Counted from the stretch's first letter, positions 19,077 to 28,819 are shown. The stretch is DNA of 64,000 nt from Mycobacterium gallinarum (GCF_010726765.1 NZ_AP022601.1:2852001-2916000); one strand, 5' to 3'. Made by a program: numbers and translations. The notes: generated by a model not told the origin, from the sequence alone.

Positions 19077-21272
19077 ATGTCAGTCGTCGAACTCTCGGTG
19101 GACGGCATGACGTGCGCGTCGTGTGCCAACCGAATCGAGAAGAAACTCAACAAGATCGAGGGCGTCACCGCCACGGTCAATTTCGCGACCGAGAAAGCCA
19201 GGGTTGAGTTCGGCGACGATGTGACCGCTGAACAACTCGTAGCGACGGTGGCGGACGCCGGCTATCAGGCCCACCTGCCCGTGCCGGACCCCGTTGTCAC
19301 GGACGATGATCCGACCTCCGCCCTGCGGACCCGGTTGCTGATCTGCCTGGCGCTGACGGTGCCGGTCGTCGCGATGGCGATGGTGCCCGCGTGGCAGTTC
19401 ACCTACTGGCAGTGGTTGTCGTTGACATTGGCTGCACCGGTGGTGGTCTGGGGTGCATGGCCGTTCCACCGGGCGGCGTGGGCGAACCTGCGGCACGGTA
19501 CCGCCACCATGGACACGCTCATCTCGATGGGCACGCTGGCCGCGCTCGGGTGGTCGATTTACGCGCTGTTCTGGGGCACCGCGGGCACGCCTGGGATGAC
19601 TCACGCGTTCGAACTGACCATCGGCCGCACCGACGGCAGCGGCAACATCTATCTCGAGGCCGCCGCGGGCGTCACCACCTTCATCCTCGCCGGGCGCTAC
19701 TTCGAGGCCCGCTCCAAGCGACGCGCGGGCGCGGCGCTGCGGGCCCTGCTCGAGCTCGGAGCCAAGGACGTGACGGTCCGCCGAGACGGTGCCGAGCAGC
19801 GCATCCCGATCGATGCGCTGAACGTCGGTGACGAGTTCGTCGTGCGTCCTGGCGAGAAGATCGCCACCGACGGTGTGGTGGTCGAGGGACATTCCGCGGT
19901 CGACGCGTCCCTGCTGACCGGTGAGTCGGTGCCGGTTGAGGTCGAACCAGGTGCCGAGGTGGTCGGTGCCACCGTCAACGCCGATGGCAGGTTGGTGGTA
20001 CGGGCGAGCAGAGTCGGCTCCGACACTGCGCTGGCGCAGATCAGCAGGCTCGTCGAGGACGCCCAGAACGGGAAAGCGCAAGCCCAGCGGTTGGCGGACC
20101 GGATCTCGGGTGTCTTCGTGCCGATCGTCATCGCGTTGTCCGTTGCGACGCTGGGCTTCTGGATCGGCACGGGCGGACCGATCGCGGCGGCGTTCACCGC
20201 GGCGGTGGCGGTGCTGATCATCGCGTGCCCCTGCGCGCTGGGTCTGGCGACGCCGACGGCATTGATGGTCGGCACCGGCCGGGGTGCGCAGCTGGGCATT
20301 TTGATCAAGGGTCCGGAGGTGCTCGAGTCCACTGATCAGGTCGACACCATCCTGCTGGACAAAACCGGCACGGTCACCACCGGCACGATGACCCTGGTCG
20401 ACGTGATCGCCGCCGAGGGGGTGCACACCGACGAGGTCCTGCGGCTCGCAGGTGCACTCGAGGAGGCATCCGAACATCCGGTCGCGAAGGCCATCGCGGC
20501 AGGTGCGCAGGCGAAGGTCGGCGATCTGCCCGCGGCAGTGGACTTCACCAATCTGCGCGGCCTCGGCGTCCAAGGTGTGGTCGACGGCGTTGATGTGACG
20601 GTCGGGCGGGCGCGACTGTTCACGCAGATGCCGGACGAACTCGACGAGGCCCTGCGACGTGCGGAGGCCGAGGGTAGGACCGCGGTCGCGGTCGGCCGGG
20701 ACGGCGCGGCCGTCGGTGTCCTGGTGGTCGCCGACGCGGTCAAGCCGACGTCCGCCGATGCTGTCAAAGAGCTTCGCGCGCTGGGGCTTACGCCGATCCT
20801 GCTCACCGGGGACAACGAGGCGACGGCCCGCACGGTGGCGGCCCAGGTGGGAATCGACGAGGTGATCGCCGAGGTTCTGCCCAGCGAGAAGGTCGACGTC
20901 GTGAAGCGACTGCAGACCGACGGCAAAATCGTCGCGATGGTGGGTGACGGTGTCAACGATGCGGCCGCGCTGGCACAGGCCGATCTGGGTCTGGCGATGG
21001 GCAGCGGCGCGGACGTGGCGATCGAGGCGAGTGACCTGACGTTGGTCCGCAATGACCTGCGCACCGTCGGTGATGCGATCCGGTTGTCTCGCAGGACACT
21101 CGCGACGATCAAGGGAAATTTGTTCTGGGCGTTCGCCTACAACGTGGCAGCGTTGCCGTTGGCGGCGGCCGGCCTGCTCAACCCGATGATCGCCGGTGCG
21201 GCAATGGCTTTCAGCTCCGTCTTCGTCGTCAGCAACAGCCTGCGACTGCGCCGGTTCAAACCGTCGCGATAG
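19077..21272 (+). CDS. P1B-type Cu(I)-exporting ATPase (CtpA/CtpB/CtpV type)
   Basis: 731 residues. N-terminal HMA domain with GMTCASC at 10-16, eight-helix P1B topology, CPCALG ion site in helix 6, phosphorylation motif DKTGTVT, HP locus SEHPVAKA, and hinge [10 protein letters not shown]. Helices 7 and 8 carry YN and MAFSS (P1B-1, Cu(I) specific) residues. It exports Cu(I) from the cytoplasm, supplied by the CopZ-like protein. It starts 1 base after the previous stop. By sequence it looks closer to CtpA/CtpB than CtpV, but the regulated context is like the copper-defence CtpV. Confidence 0.93.
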   Translation: MSVVELSVDGMTCASCANRIEKKLNKIEGVTATVNFATEKARVEFGDDVTAEQLVATVADAGYQAHLPVPDPVVTDDDPTSALRTRLLICLALTVPVVAMAMVPAWQFTYWQWLSLTLAAPVVVWGAWPFHRAAWANLRHGTATMDTLISMGTLAALGWSIYALFWGTAGTPGMTHAFELTIGRTDGSGNIYLEAAAGVTTFILAGRYFEARSKRRAGAALRALLELGAKDVTVRRDGAEQRIPIDALNVGDEFVVRPGEKIATDGVVVEGHSAVDASLLTGESVPVEVEPGAEVVGATVNADGRLVVRASRVGSDTALAQISRLVEDAQNGKAQAQRLADRISGVFVPIVIALSVATLGFWIGTGGPIAAAFTAAVAVLIIACPCALGLATPTALMVGTGRGAQLGILIKGPEVLESTDQVDTILLDKTGTVTTGTMTLVDVIAAEGVHTDEVLRLAGALEEASEHPVAKAIAAGAQAKVGDLPAAVDFTNLRGLGVQGVVDGVDVTVGRARLFTQMPDELDEALRRAEAEGRTAVAVGRDGAAVGVLVVADAVKPTSADAVKELRALGLTPILLTGDNEATARTVAAQVGIDEVIAEVLPSEKVDVVKRLQTDGKIVAMVGDGVNDAAALAQADLGLAMGSGADVAIEASDLTLVRNDLRTVGDAIRLSRRTLATIKGNLFWAFAYNVAALPLAAAGLLNPMIAGAAMAFSSVFVVSNSLRLRRFKPSR

Positions 21273-22172
21273 TCAGCCGACCAGCTCCGGGTGAAATTTG
21301 GCCGCCATTCGACGAAGTCCGTCCTGCCAGTCGACCGTCGCGGGCCCGATCAGTTCGCGCATCAACGAAACGTCGAGCGGATTGCCGCGCAACGCCCGAT
21401 CGCTTTCCTCGAACGTCGGCTCCACACCCACCAGCGAGCCCAGGTATTCGCACCACTCCTGGATGCTGACAAACTGCTCGCTGGCCCAGTTGAGGGTTGT
21501 CGCCGGAACCGAGGCCACCTCAAGAAGTTTCGGGATTGTCGCGATGATGTCGTCCTCGTGCATCAGGTTGTAGCGGGCAGGCCCACCTGGCGGGACCGGG
21601 ATCGGTGAGCCGCCCAGCATCATCTCCATGTGGAAGAACGGCCACCCGCCGTTGTCGCCGTAGGGGACGTTGAGGCGGGCGATCACGCTGGGAATGCCGA
21701 GCGCACGAGCCATCGTGCGGACAACGACCTCACCGGCGATCTTCGAGATGGAATATGTTGGGAACATTGGCTTGTGGTTGTCCCCGAGGACGGCGTGTTC
21801 AGAACGGGGGTCGTCGCCGGGTGGGTCGTAAACGGCCCCTGACGAACAGTGCAGGAACGCCTTCGCGCCGCGGCAGTGCGACATGAGGAGCCCGACCGAC
21901 TCGGCGTTGGCGGCGAGATCCTTTTCCCACCTGCCGCTCTTGGCCACCGCGAGGTTGATGACGTAGTCGAAATCCGTCGGCAGCCCCGTGAAGTCGCCAC
22001 TGGCCAGGTTGACCGGCTCGCAGCGCACCCCTGACTCTTCAAGGTCGGCCCGGGCCGCGGAGTCGGTGAAACGGGCGATGCCCCACACCTCGTTGTCGGC
22101 CGCGAGGGCCTTGGCGACGGGGACGGCGACCTGCCCGGTGGGACCGGTGATGAGGATCTTTGAACCGCGCAT
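21273..22172 (-). CDS. NAD(P)-dependent epimerase/dehydratase (extended SDR)
   Basis: 299 residues from the ATG at 22172; the open frame runs much further upstream but that part lacks family character. The Rossmann motif is TGPTGQVAVPVA near residues 9-20 (TGxxGxxG), and the catalytic region reads CSSGAVY then YSISKIAGE (YxxxK). SNAxxx equivalents and a substrate half follow. It shares its stop region with the convergent copper ATPase (one base apart). Substrate not identifiable. Confidence 0.85.
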   Translation of the reverse strand: MRGSKILITGPTGQVAVPVAKALAADNEVWGIARFTDSAARADLEESGVRCEPVNLASGDFTGLPTDFDYVINLAVAKSGRWEKDLAANAESVGLLMSHCRGAKAFLHCSSGAVYDPPGDDPRSEHAVLGDNHKPMFPTYSISKIAGEVVVRTMARALGIPSVIARLNVPYGDNGGWPFFHMEMMLGGSPIPVPPGGPARYNLMHEDDIIATIPKLLEVASVPATTLNWASEQFVSIQEWCEYLGSLVGVEPTFEESDRALRGNPLDVSLMRELIGPATVDWQDGLRRMAAKFHPELVG

Positions 22173-22201
22173 CGGCTGATCGTAAGCGACCGCGGTGCCG
22201 G

Positions 22202-22615
22202 CTAGAGGGTGGCGTTGACGGGTCCGAGCAGCAGACAGTTGGGATCTGTCGTGTAGTCGAAGACCGCGCTGCAGCCCCGGCCCGACGCCTCGTAGACCAG
22301 GCCCGGGGTGTACGGCTCGAAGTACACCTGCGCGGGAGCCGCATCCCGGGACTGCGTGCAGCGGTCGGATTGACCCTGGATCGACAGGCAGGCCACGCCG
22401 TACCTGGGTTTCCACGGAGCCAGGCAGCCGGCGGGAGTCAGCGTGGCGGTCACCTTGGCCACACCGTCGACCTGAACCACTTGTGGCGCCGAAAGGGTGA
22501 AGTTGCACGGACCCGGATTCGGCGGCGGCAGGGGCAGGGCGTGGGCCGCACCCGCACCGGCGAAACCCGCGGTGAGCACAACCGCTGAGATCAGCCCAAT
22601 AATCGCCCGGCGCAT
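22202..22615 (-). CDS. Small secreted protein with conserved cysteines
   Basis: 137 residues. A Sec signal peptide ends at AHA-LPLPP (about residue 26). The mature protein has Cys in GPCNF, AGCLAP, VACLS, DRCTQ, RGCSA and PNCLL, six in all, suggesting three disulfides. Not recognised as a named family; similar small exported proteins are common in mycobacteria. It lies 29 bases downstream of nothing transcribed with it, between the epimerase and the cyclase. Confidence 0.65.
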   Translation of the reverse strand: MRRAIIGLISAVVLTAGFAGAGAAHALPLPPPNPGPCNFTLSAPQVVQVDGVAKVTATLTPAGCLAPWKPRYGVACLSIQGQSDRCTQSRDAAPAQVYFEPYTPGLVYEASGRGCSAVFDYTTDPNCLLLGPVNATL

Positions 22616-22675
22616 CTCTGGATCGTAAACCCAGGGCCGTCGCGTCCGGGCGGATCTGCGTGTAGCAAATACCGC

Positions 22676-23791
22676 TCAGGTCGATCGACGGACGCGAAAC
22701 AGCTTGACGTCGGATGAGATGCCCTTGAGATGGCGCGCACCCGCGAAGGACCACGTGAATCGTTCGTCGTCGCCGACGGCCTCGCGCGTCGTCTCCGACA
22801 CCAGAACCGAACCGGGTCGGGCGGCGCCGGTCACCCGGCTGGCGAGATTCACCGGACTGCCGAACCAGTCGCCGGCCCGGCTGACGGCCATGCCGGTCGC
22901 CATGCCGGCCCTGAGCCTGGGGTATTCGTCGTCGCCCTCGGTCGCCTCGACCAGTGTCATCAGAGCCTCGAGCAGAGGCACCGGCTCGGCACTGACGAGC
23001 ATGACTTCGTCGCCGATGGTCTTGATGAAACGCACCGGCGGAACCGCGGCCTCGTGCGCGAGATCGGCCAGGCGGTGCGCAAGCCGTTCGAGGTCTTGCG
23101 GCGGCACCACTTCGCCCAGCCGCGTGAATCCGACGAGGTCGGCGAACGCGATGCTCACCAGGCGGGCTCCGGGAAGGCGTTGTCCCTCCGCTATTTCCGA
23201 TGCGCTGATGGCCTCGGTTTCCAGCAGATGTCGCAGCTGAAGCCGCAACATCTCCTGGATCATGGGGCCGAGTAACGGCGCGGCCTCGGAAACGAGCAAT
23301 TCCGAATTCTTCGCGATGGTCAGCTCGGTGGCCGTCGGGTCGAGAATGGTGGCCAGACCCGCGTAGCGCATCACTTCTGCCGCCCGCGACAGGCCGTCGG
23401 CCAACAGCCGGGTGATCTGCACGAGCTGATCGGGCTCGATGCCCAATTCGATGAAACGCTGCCCGAACGCCGCGGCCTCCGCATCCGCACGCGAGTGCAC
23501 GGCGGCATCGGGATCGTCCACGGTAGGCAGGCCGATCGCGCGTTGCAGGCGCTGGAGCAGTTCCAGGTCGATGCCGGTCTTCTCGCAGGTCTCGCGGGCC
23601 GACACGTAGGTTCCATCCTCACCCAGAACTCGGCGGGCGGCGAGCAACATCGGCATGAACGACGCTCTGATCTGGTCGGCAGTGAAGCCTTCACCGAGCA
23701 GCCATTCGATGAGCTCAGCCCGTTCGGTCCGGGCGCTGCCGTCGAGACCGTCGAGCAGCCCGGACGCCTCGATGTCGAAATCTTCGGCCAC
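22676..23791 (-). CDS. Class III adenylate cyclase (pH-sensing Rv1264 type)
   Basis: 371 residues. The N-terminal ~190 residues are the helical regulatory domain of the Rv1264 family; the catalytic domain follows. Visible catalytic residues: Asp in FADLVGFT (metal), Lys in [10 protein letters not shown] (adenine recognition), the second metal Asp in GDEVM, and Asn/Arg in NLASR (transition state). All are present, so it should be active as a homodimer making cAMP. The M. tuberculosis enzyme is activated at acidic pH through its N-terminal domain. Cytoplasmic. Confidence 0.92.
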   Translation of the reverse strand: MAEDFDIEASGLLDGLDGSARTERAELIEWLLGEGFTADQIRASFMPMLLAARRVLGEDGTYVSARETCEKTGIDLELLQRLQRAIGLPTVDDPDAAVHSRADAEAAAFGQRFIELGIEPDQLVQITRLLADGLSRAAEVMRYAGLATILDPTATELTIAKNSELLVSEAAPLLGPMIQEMLRLQLRHLLETEAISASEIAEGQRLPGARLVSIAFADLVGFTRLGEVVPPQDLERLAHRLADLAHEAAVPPVRFIKTIGDEVMLVSAEPVPLLEALMTLVEATEGDDEYPRLRAGMATGMAVSRAGDWFGSPVNLASRVTGAARPGSVLVSETTREAVGDDERFTWSFAGARHLKGISSDVKLFRVRRST

Positions 23792-23832
23792 GGGCTCAAC
23801 GTATACCGCGGCGCCGTGCGATATTCGGCTCC

Positions 23833-24330
23833 ATGGCCGCGCCAGAGGTGCATGGGCTCCCGCCGATCGTCGGCGATGGGGCGCACACGTTGATCCTCGG
23901 CAACATGCTGAGCGTGATGTCGGTGGCGTCCCAGCAGTACTACGGCAACCCCCGCAACGCGTTCTGGCGGATCACCGGTGAGCTGTTCGGGTTCGCCGCC
24001 GACGATCCGTACGACGAACGCAGCGCTGCGCTGATCGCCAACGGCATCGCTGTGTGGGACGTGCTGAAATCATGCAGGCGCAAGGGCAGCCTGGATTCCG
24101 CCGTTGAACCGGACAGCATGGTGGGCAACGATTTTGGCGGCCTGTTCGTCGGGTACCCGGGCATCAGACGAATCTTCTTCAACGGTGCCGCCGCGGAGAA
24201 GAACTTCCACCGTCTCGTCCGTGTCGCACCGGACCTGCCGTACCGGCGGCTTCCGTCGACGAGTCCGGCGCACACCATGCGTTACGAGGACAAGCTGGCC
24301 ACCTGGCGTGACGCGTTGACCGCGCGTTAG
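23833..24330 (+). CDS. Mug/hypoxanthine-DNA glycosylase (UDG superfamily family 6-like)
   Basis: 165 residues. The fold is recognised from [26 protein letters not shown] (spanning residues about 20-45) and the C-terminal [15 protein letters not shown]. These are the two active-site regions of family 6 DNA-deoxyinosine glycosylases. The first motif usually reads G-S-x-P; here it is GNML, so the Pro and Ser are replaced. It should remove damaged or mispaired bases (hypoxanthine, uracil). Absent from the M. tuberculosis gene order at this point. The stop overlaps the amidase stop by 4 bases. Confidence 0.75.
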   Translation: MAAPEVHGLPPIVGDGAHTLILGNMLSVMSVASQQYYGNPRNAFWRITGELFGFAADDPYDERSAALIANGIAVWDVLKSCRRKGSLDSAVEPDSMVGNDFGGLFVGYPGIRRIFFNGAAAEKNFHRLVRVAPDLPYRRLPSTSPAHTMRYEDKLATWRDALTAR

Positions 24331-25703
24331 GACACCGTGGGCCGTCGCTGCACCCACGGTCGCACCTTCTCGATCTGGGCGCTCAGCGACAGTAGCGTCG
24401 CCTCGTCAAACGGCCGCCCTACCAACTGGATCGATGTCGGCACGCCGTTGCCGTCAAGGCCCCACGGAACGACGGCGGCCGGCTGACCCGTCGCGTTGAA
24501 CACCGCCTGGAACGGCACTCGCGCGGCAACCAACGCCAGCGTCGAGACTGCACCGCGCCGCTGGTAGGCGCCGATCCGCGACGGCCCCAACGCAGTGCCC
24601 GGAGTCAGGACGACGTCCACGTCGTCATAGATCGACTGAACGCGTTCGGCGAGCTCGCTCTCGGCCTCCCTGATCCGCTTCATCCGCTCGTCGGAGATCA
24701 ACGAACCGATTCGCGCGAAGTTCCGGGTGCGGGCCTCCAGTCGCTCCGGATGAGGCAGCGTCTGTACATCGTCGTAAGCCCCACGGAAGTACCGCGACAA
24801 CGCATGGGATATCGCGGTCGATGGATAGTCGGGATCCCGCACGACGACCTGGTGCCCGAGCTCACGCAGCAGTGCGGCCGACTCCTCCATCGCCGCCCGC
24901 TGATGGACGCCCACGCGTGTCACCACTCCCAACAGCACCCTTGCGCTGACCGCAATTCGAAGCGTGCCAGGCTCTTTCGCTGCAGCACGGACGAAGCCGG
25001 AGTCGTCACTTGTCACATCGAGGAACCGGGCGGCGTCCTCGACCGTTCGCGCAATCGGGCCGTTGACGGTCAGGCCGTTCCAGGCGCCGTCGTGCGGCGC
25101 CAGTGGGACCCGGTCCCGCTGCGGCTTGAGGCCGAACAGTCCGCACCACGTCGACGGGATGCGGATCGACCCCATGCCGTCGGACCCCAACGCCATCGAC
25201 GCGAGTCCCGCGGCGACCGCCGCGGCACTCCCACCGCTGCTGCCACCCGGCGTGTAGTCGGTGTTCCACGGATTTCGGGTGGCACCGAACGTCGTCGTTT
25301 CCGCGAAGGGCCACAGCGTCATCTCCGGCACGGCGGTCTTGCCGACAAAGACCGCGCCCGCCTCGCGAAGGCGACGGACGACTTCGGCGTCGGTGGTGCG
25401 AGCCGCGCCGTGGGCCGAGGTCCCAAAAGCCGTGACCTGTCCGGCGATGTCGACGTCGTCCTTGATGGCGATCGGCACGCCGAGCAGCGGCAGTCGTTCA
25501 CCGGCGTCGAGGCGGGCCTGTGCGATGGCCGCATGCTCGCGGGCGGTGTCGGCGAGCACGACCCGGTAGGACCTCAGTTCGGGGTCGAAGCGACCGATGC
25601 GATCCAGGTAGACATCGAGCAGCGCCGGCGCGGTGACGGTGCCGTCTGCGAGCATGCGGGCCTGCTGCGCGGCACCTGCGAAGGCGAGTTCACGATCGTC
25701 CAT
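24327..25703 (-). CDS. amiB2: Amidase signature family enzyme AmiB2
   Basis: 458 residues from the ATG of MDDRELAFAGAAQQARML, which fits the family better than an ATG 16 codons upstream. Catalytic triad positions: Lys in IAIKDDVD, cis-Ser in PGGSSGGSAAA, nucleophile Ser in GSDGMGSIRIPS. The last motif has Met where GGGS or TGGS is usual. The enzyme hydrolyses amides, natural substrate unknown. It corresponds to Rv1263, next to the cyclase as in M. tuberculosis apart from the inserted glycosylase. Confidence 0.9.
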   Translation of the reverse strand: MDDRELAFAGAAQQARMLADGTVTAPALLDVYLDRIGRFDPELRSYRVVLADTAREHAAIAQARLDAGERLPLLGVPIAIKDDVDIAGQVTAFGTSAHGAARTTDAEVVRRLREAGAVFVGKTAVPEMTLWPFAETTTFGATRNPWNTDYTPGGSSGGSAAAVAAGLASMALGSDGMGSIRIPSTWCGLFGLKPQRDRVPLAPHDGAWNGLTVNGPIARTVEDAARFLDVTSDDSGFVRAAAKEPGTLRIAVSARVLLGVVTRVGVHQRAAMEESAALLRELGHQVVVRDPDYPSTAISHALSRYFRGAYDDVQTLPHPERLEARTRNFARIGSLISDERMKRIREAESELAERVQSIYDDVDVVLTPGTALGPSRIGAYQRRGAVSTLALVAARVPFQAVFNATGQPAAVVPWGLDGNGVPTSIQLVGRPFDEATLLSLSAQIEKVRPWVQRRPTVS

Positions 25704-26186
25704 CGAGGCCGAAGCATAGAGCGGTATCCGAGGCGACAAGACGTAAGTCAAAGAAGCCGTTTCACGATCGCGGACCTTCGCGGGCGCAACGGCAGGACGC
25801 GCGGCGCGTCACTGGTTGGCCCGGCCAGCGAACCGCCATGCCGCGTATTGACGTCGTTCAGTTAATTATCATGCTATTGACCAGGGCGTCGACCGATGAC
25901 AGTCACCGATATCAACCTGTTTGCGATTTACACATAAGCAAATTTTTGATATAGCACCCTAGCTAAAACAATACTCCGTGAGACGAAAATCAGCCCAGTT
26001 CCAGCCTCTATATCACATCCCGACCTGGGTCGGTACGACTGGTAGGTCATCCAGTCTATATTTGCCAAACCTTATGAGATCCGTCCGATTGAAACACAAC
26101 TATGATCCTTGACACACCTCTCAGCAAAGATCTAGTGTCCGCTTCACGCAACTGATCATGTCTCCAGCGCGGGAGAGGGGAAGCGG
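25704..26186. other. AT-rich gene-free leader region
   Basis: 483 bases without a convincing gene. Positions 25860-26110 are clearly AT-rich compared with the rest of the window, with runs such as TTAATTATC and AATTTTTGATATAG. It separates amiB2 from the exported repeat protein and contains that gene's promoter near its right end. The base composition suggests acquired DNA or a silencer (Lsr2-like) target. Confidence 0.6.
26109..26138 (+). promoter_or_regulatory. Probable SigA-type promoter of the repeat-protein gene
   Basis: TTGACA at 26109-26114 and TAGTGT at 26133-26138 (TANNNT form) with an 18-base spacer. Transcription would start near 26145. The ribosome site GGAGAGGGG (26172-26180) is 6 bases before the ATG at 26187. 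Confidence 0.5.
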
Positions 26187-27686
26187 ATGGCTCGGGTTCG
26201 GCGTAACGAGCGCACGCGGCGAAAGAAGGCGGGCGCCCACCGGAAGGTGCCCGCGCGGCGGACCGCACTCGCAAGCTCCGTGGCAGCGGGTGGTGCGGCG
26301 CTCGGTATCGGCGCAGCCTCCTACCTGGGCGCCCCCACGGCGGAAGCATTGGCGATACTGCTGCCCGGCCCGGAGGTCGATGGCGCCGGCAGCGCGACCC
26401 GGGTCAACATTCTCGAAGGCAATGTCTTCAACCCGCAGATCAGCGCCAGCGGGAACAACAGCAGCACGAATATGATCATCGGCGGGGCTGCGCTGAATAG
26501 GCTCTACGGCTTCATCGATCGATTGCTGTCGATCCAGATCAATCTCAGCGGCACCGATGGCAGCAACGTCGGCACTCGCGTCAACATCGCGTCCTACAAC
26601 GTCTTCAATCCACAGCTGAGCCTGTCCGGTGCGAACGTCGCCAACAACGTCAAGGTCGCCAACGTCACGATGGACAACGGCAACAATGCCGTCGCGGACG
26701 GCGCCGGCGGTCAAGGCAACGGCAACACCGCTCAGTTCTCGCTCCTGTCGGGAAACATCTTCAACCCGCAGACCAGCCTCACCGGCGCCAACATCAGCAA
26801 CAACGTCACCGTCACCAACGTCGCGATGAACAACGGCAACGGCAGCGTCGCTATGGCGGACGCAGGCGGCTTACTGCCATTCCTTTCAGGTGGGGCGGGT
26901 AACGGCAACGCCTCTCAGTTCTCCCTCCTCTCGGGGAACATCTTCAATCCGCAGACCAGCCTCACCGGCGCCAACATCAGCAACAACGTCACCGTCACCA
27001 ACGTCACGATGAACAACGGCAACGGCAGCCAATCGATCTCCTCGATGGGAAATCCGTTGGGCTCGTTCGTGTTCGGCGGCGGCAACGGCAACAGCCACCA
27101 ATACGGGTCCTTCGTATCCAACATCTCGAATCCGCAGTGGACGTGGGGCGGCGGCAACACGAGCAACAACTCGGCCATCACCAACACCGCAGACGGCAAC
27201 GGCAACGGCAGCACCAACACCGTGACCGGTGGAGGCACCGTCGTCACGGGGACCGGCAATGGCAACACGAACCAGGCCGCAAGTGGCTCCGGCAATATCT
27301 ACAACGACCAGGTGAACATCGGTCCCGGTGGTCGCGGTGCGGGGGGTTCCACCACCGCCGGGCCGAAAGACCTCGACGACGTTATATCCCTCGTGTCCGC
27401 CTCCCGCACCGAAGGTGCGCGCAGCGTAGCTACGGGTGGTACGGGCCGGATCAATCGTCAGAGCCAGCAGGAACGACGGAATCTGTTCTCTCTCAACAGG
27501 ATCGCCGGTCTTACCGCGGCCCGTAACACCTCTGCAAGCGCGACGTCGAACGACACGAACCACGGGGGCCACCCGACCGGCCAACCGACCGGTGGCGCCG
27601 GTGCCACCGGCGGCGGTTCCGTCGGCACCGGTAACGGTGAAGCAAGCGACAGCGGTGGCGATGGCAACGGCGATTCCGACGCCTGA
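26187..27686 (+). CDS. Exported Asn/Gly-rich repeat protein
   Basis: 499 residues. A very basic N-terminus (1-25) precedes a hydrophobic signal segment (27-50) ending near PTAEA, so it should be exported. The body holds six repeats about 52-61 residues apart, centred on FNPQ or its variants at 81, 140, 192, 253, 315 (NPQ) and 373 (NDQ). The repeat core is GN(I/V)FNPQxSxxGANxxNNVxVxNVxMxNGNG, alternating as expected for a beta-solenoid or amyloid-like fibre. The last 120 residues are low-complexity Gly/Ser/Thr. No cell-wall anchor motif and no known family. Function unknown; a surface or matrix structural role is inferred. Confidence 0.75.
   Translation: MARVRRNERTRRKKAGAHRKVPARRTALASSVAAGGAALGIGAASYLGAPTAEALAILLPGPEVDGAGSATRVNILEGNVFNPQISASGNNSSTNMIIGGAALNRLYGFIDRLLSIQINLSGTDGSNVGTRVNIASYNVFNPQLSLSGANVANNVKVANVTMDNGNNAVADGAGGQGNGNTAQFSLLSGNIFNPQTSLTGANISNNVTVTNVAMNNGNGSVAMADAGGLLPFLSGGAGNGNASQFSLLSGNIFNPQTSLTGANISNNVTVTNVTMNNGNGSQSISSMGNPLGSFVFGGGNGNSHQYGSFVSNISNPQWTWGGGNTSNNSAITNTADGNGNGSTNTVTGGGTVVTGTGNGNTNQAASGSGNIYNDQVNIGPGGRGAGGSTTAGPKDLDDVISLVSASRTEGARSVATGGTGRINRQSQQERRNLFSLNRIAGLTAARNTSASATSNDTNHGGHPTGQPTGGAGATGGGSVGTGNGEASDSGGDGNGDSDA
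26733..26846 (+). repeat. 114-bp coding direct repeat, copy 1
   Basis: Nearly identical to 26916-27029, offset 183 bases (61 codons). It encodes the third FNPQ unit of the exported repeat protein. The high nucleotide identity points to recent duplication or gene conversion. Confidence 0.8.
26916..27029 (+). repeat. 114-bp coding direct repeat, copy 2
   Basis: Second nearly identical copy, encoding the fourth FNPQ unit. Copies at the other units are more diverged at DNA level. Confidence 0.8.
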
Positions 27687-27799
27687 GGGGTCCAGGGAGG
27701 TGTGGATGAACTGACATCGGGCAGCAGTGTGGGACAGGACGACACTGCATCCGACGCCAAAGTATCGGCATAGAGCAAAAGCAAAGGAGCTCAAGCGAA

Positions 27800-28753
27800 A
27801 TGACCAAAGACAACAAGACTCGAGAACCAGGCAGGTTGAGTCGCACAGTGGCGATCGGCGCGATCGCAGGCAGCGCCCTCGGACTGGGTGCCATCGCGGG
27901 CGCAGCCAGTGCACAGGCCGACAACTGCGTTGATTCAGGCTTCGGCTGCGGCTGGTTCAACGAAGTGTTGAGCCGCAACAACAGCCAGATCGGATCGAAC
28001 GGCAACGGCATCAGCAACCAGTTCGGGGTCGCCAACGGCAACATCGCCAACGGCCAGCTGAACGTCCCGATTCTCAGCCCCGTCATCGCCGGCGGTAATG
28101 CGACCAACGCCGCACCAACAACCGGCGGCGCCGCGGTCGGTGGCACCGCGGCGAGCACCGCCGCTGATGTGGACGTGGTCACCGCGGGCTCTGCACTGGG
28201 CCTGAACCCGGCACTCGGCGGAATAGGCGTCGGTGGCTCGAATCTCGGCGCAGCACTGGGCGGGCTGGGATTGGGCGGCTGGGGCGTCGCCACCGGCGTG
28301 CCGGTGTCGACCGGTGGTGTGGCGGTTCCGGTGACTACGGCCGCTCAAACGGGCGTCGGTGGAGCCGGCACCGGCGCGCTCGACGGGCCGGGCACCGGCG
28401 GAGACGGGACCGGTGCGCAAACGGTTGGCGGCGCGACCGCTGCTACCGGCGGCACCAGCACCGCCAACTCCGCCGCGGCCGGGGGTGACGCCACCGGCGG
28501 CGACGCTGACGTCGATCAAGACGCCGGGGACGGCGAGGGCGGCTCGGCCAGCAGCAGCCAGAACATCACCCGCGGCGGCAATGCCACCAGCACCGGTGGT
28601 GCCCGTAGCGGTACCGCCAATGGCGGCACTGCGACCGGCGGCAGTGCGCGCAGCAGCGCCAACGGCAACGCCGGCGGCAACCAGTCGAACAACAACTCCT
28701 CGAACAACTCGTCGAGCAACAACGGCAACAACAGCAGCAATAGCAATGGCTGA
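27800..28753 (+). CDS. Exported Gly/Ala/Asn low-complexity protein
   Basis: 317 residues, with AAAGGAG 10 bases before the ATG. The signal peptide (about 15-40) ends at SAQA-DNCVD. A short N-terminal mature region with two Cys (NCVDSGFGC) is followed by NGNGISNQFGVANGNIANGQLN, which echoes the GNIxNxQ core of the upstream repeat protein. Residues ~75-230 are Gly/Ala/Val-rich; ~230-317 are Ser/Gly/Asn/Thr-rich, ending in a run of Asn and Ser. It lies 113 bases after the repeat protein on the same strand and before a strong terminator, so the two are probably one operon. Unknown function; likely a surface partner. Confidence 0.7.
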   Translation: MTKDNKTREPGRLSRTVAIGAIAGSALGLGAIAGAASAQADNCVDSGFGCGWFNEVLSRNNSQIGSNGNGISNQFGVANGNIANGQLNVPILSPVIAGGNATNAAPTTGGAAVGGTAASTAADVDVVTAGSALGLNPALGGIGVGGSNLGAALGGLGLGGWGVATGVPVSTGGVAVPVTTAAQTGVGGAGTGALDGPGTGGDGTGAQTVGGATAATGGTSTANSAAAGGDATGGDADVDQDAGDGEGGSASSSQNITRGGNATSTGGARSGTANGGTATGGSARSSANGNAGGNQSNNNSSNNSSSNNGNNSSNSNG

Positions 28754-28767
28754 CGAGGTCTGACCGA

Positions 28768-28797
28768 TGCGGCGCCCACCGAGAGGTGGGCGCCGCA
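28768..28797 (+). terminator. Strong hairpin terminator
   Basis: Perfect 13-base stem TGCGGCGCCCACC / GGTGGGCGCCGCA with a GAGA tetraloop, 14 bases after the stop of the low-complexity protein. There is no U-run, as is common in mycobacterial terminators. Confidence 0.75.
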
Positions 28798-28819
28798 GTG
28801 GTTTCGCTAACGTGGCGGG

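Noticed and set aside
22173..22754. N-terminal extension of the epimerase frame
   Set aside because: It overlaps the secreted-protein gene in another frame and lacks SDR features; the Rossmann motif starts right after the ATG at 22172.
25704..26186. tRNA or small RNA gene in the AT-rich gap
   Set aside because: I found no cloverleaf or convincing terminator-linked structure; only a promoter near the right end.
26400..27330. Repeated units as a CRISPR array
   Set aside because: The repeats are in-frame coding units of uneven spacing with related sequence between them, not identical short repeats with unique spacers.
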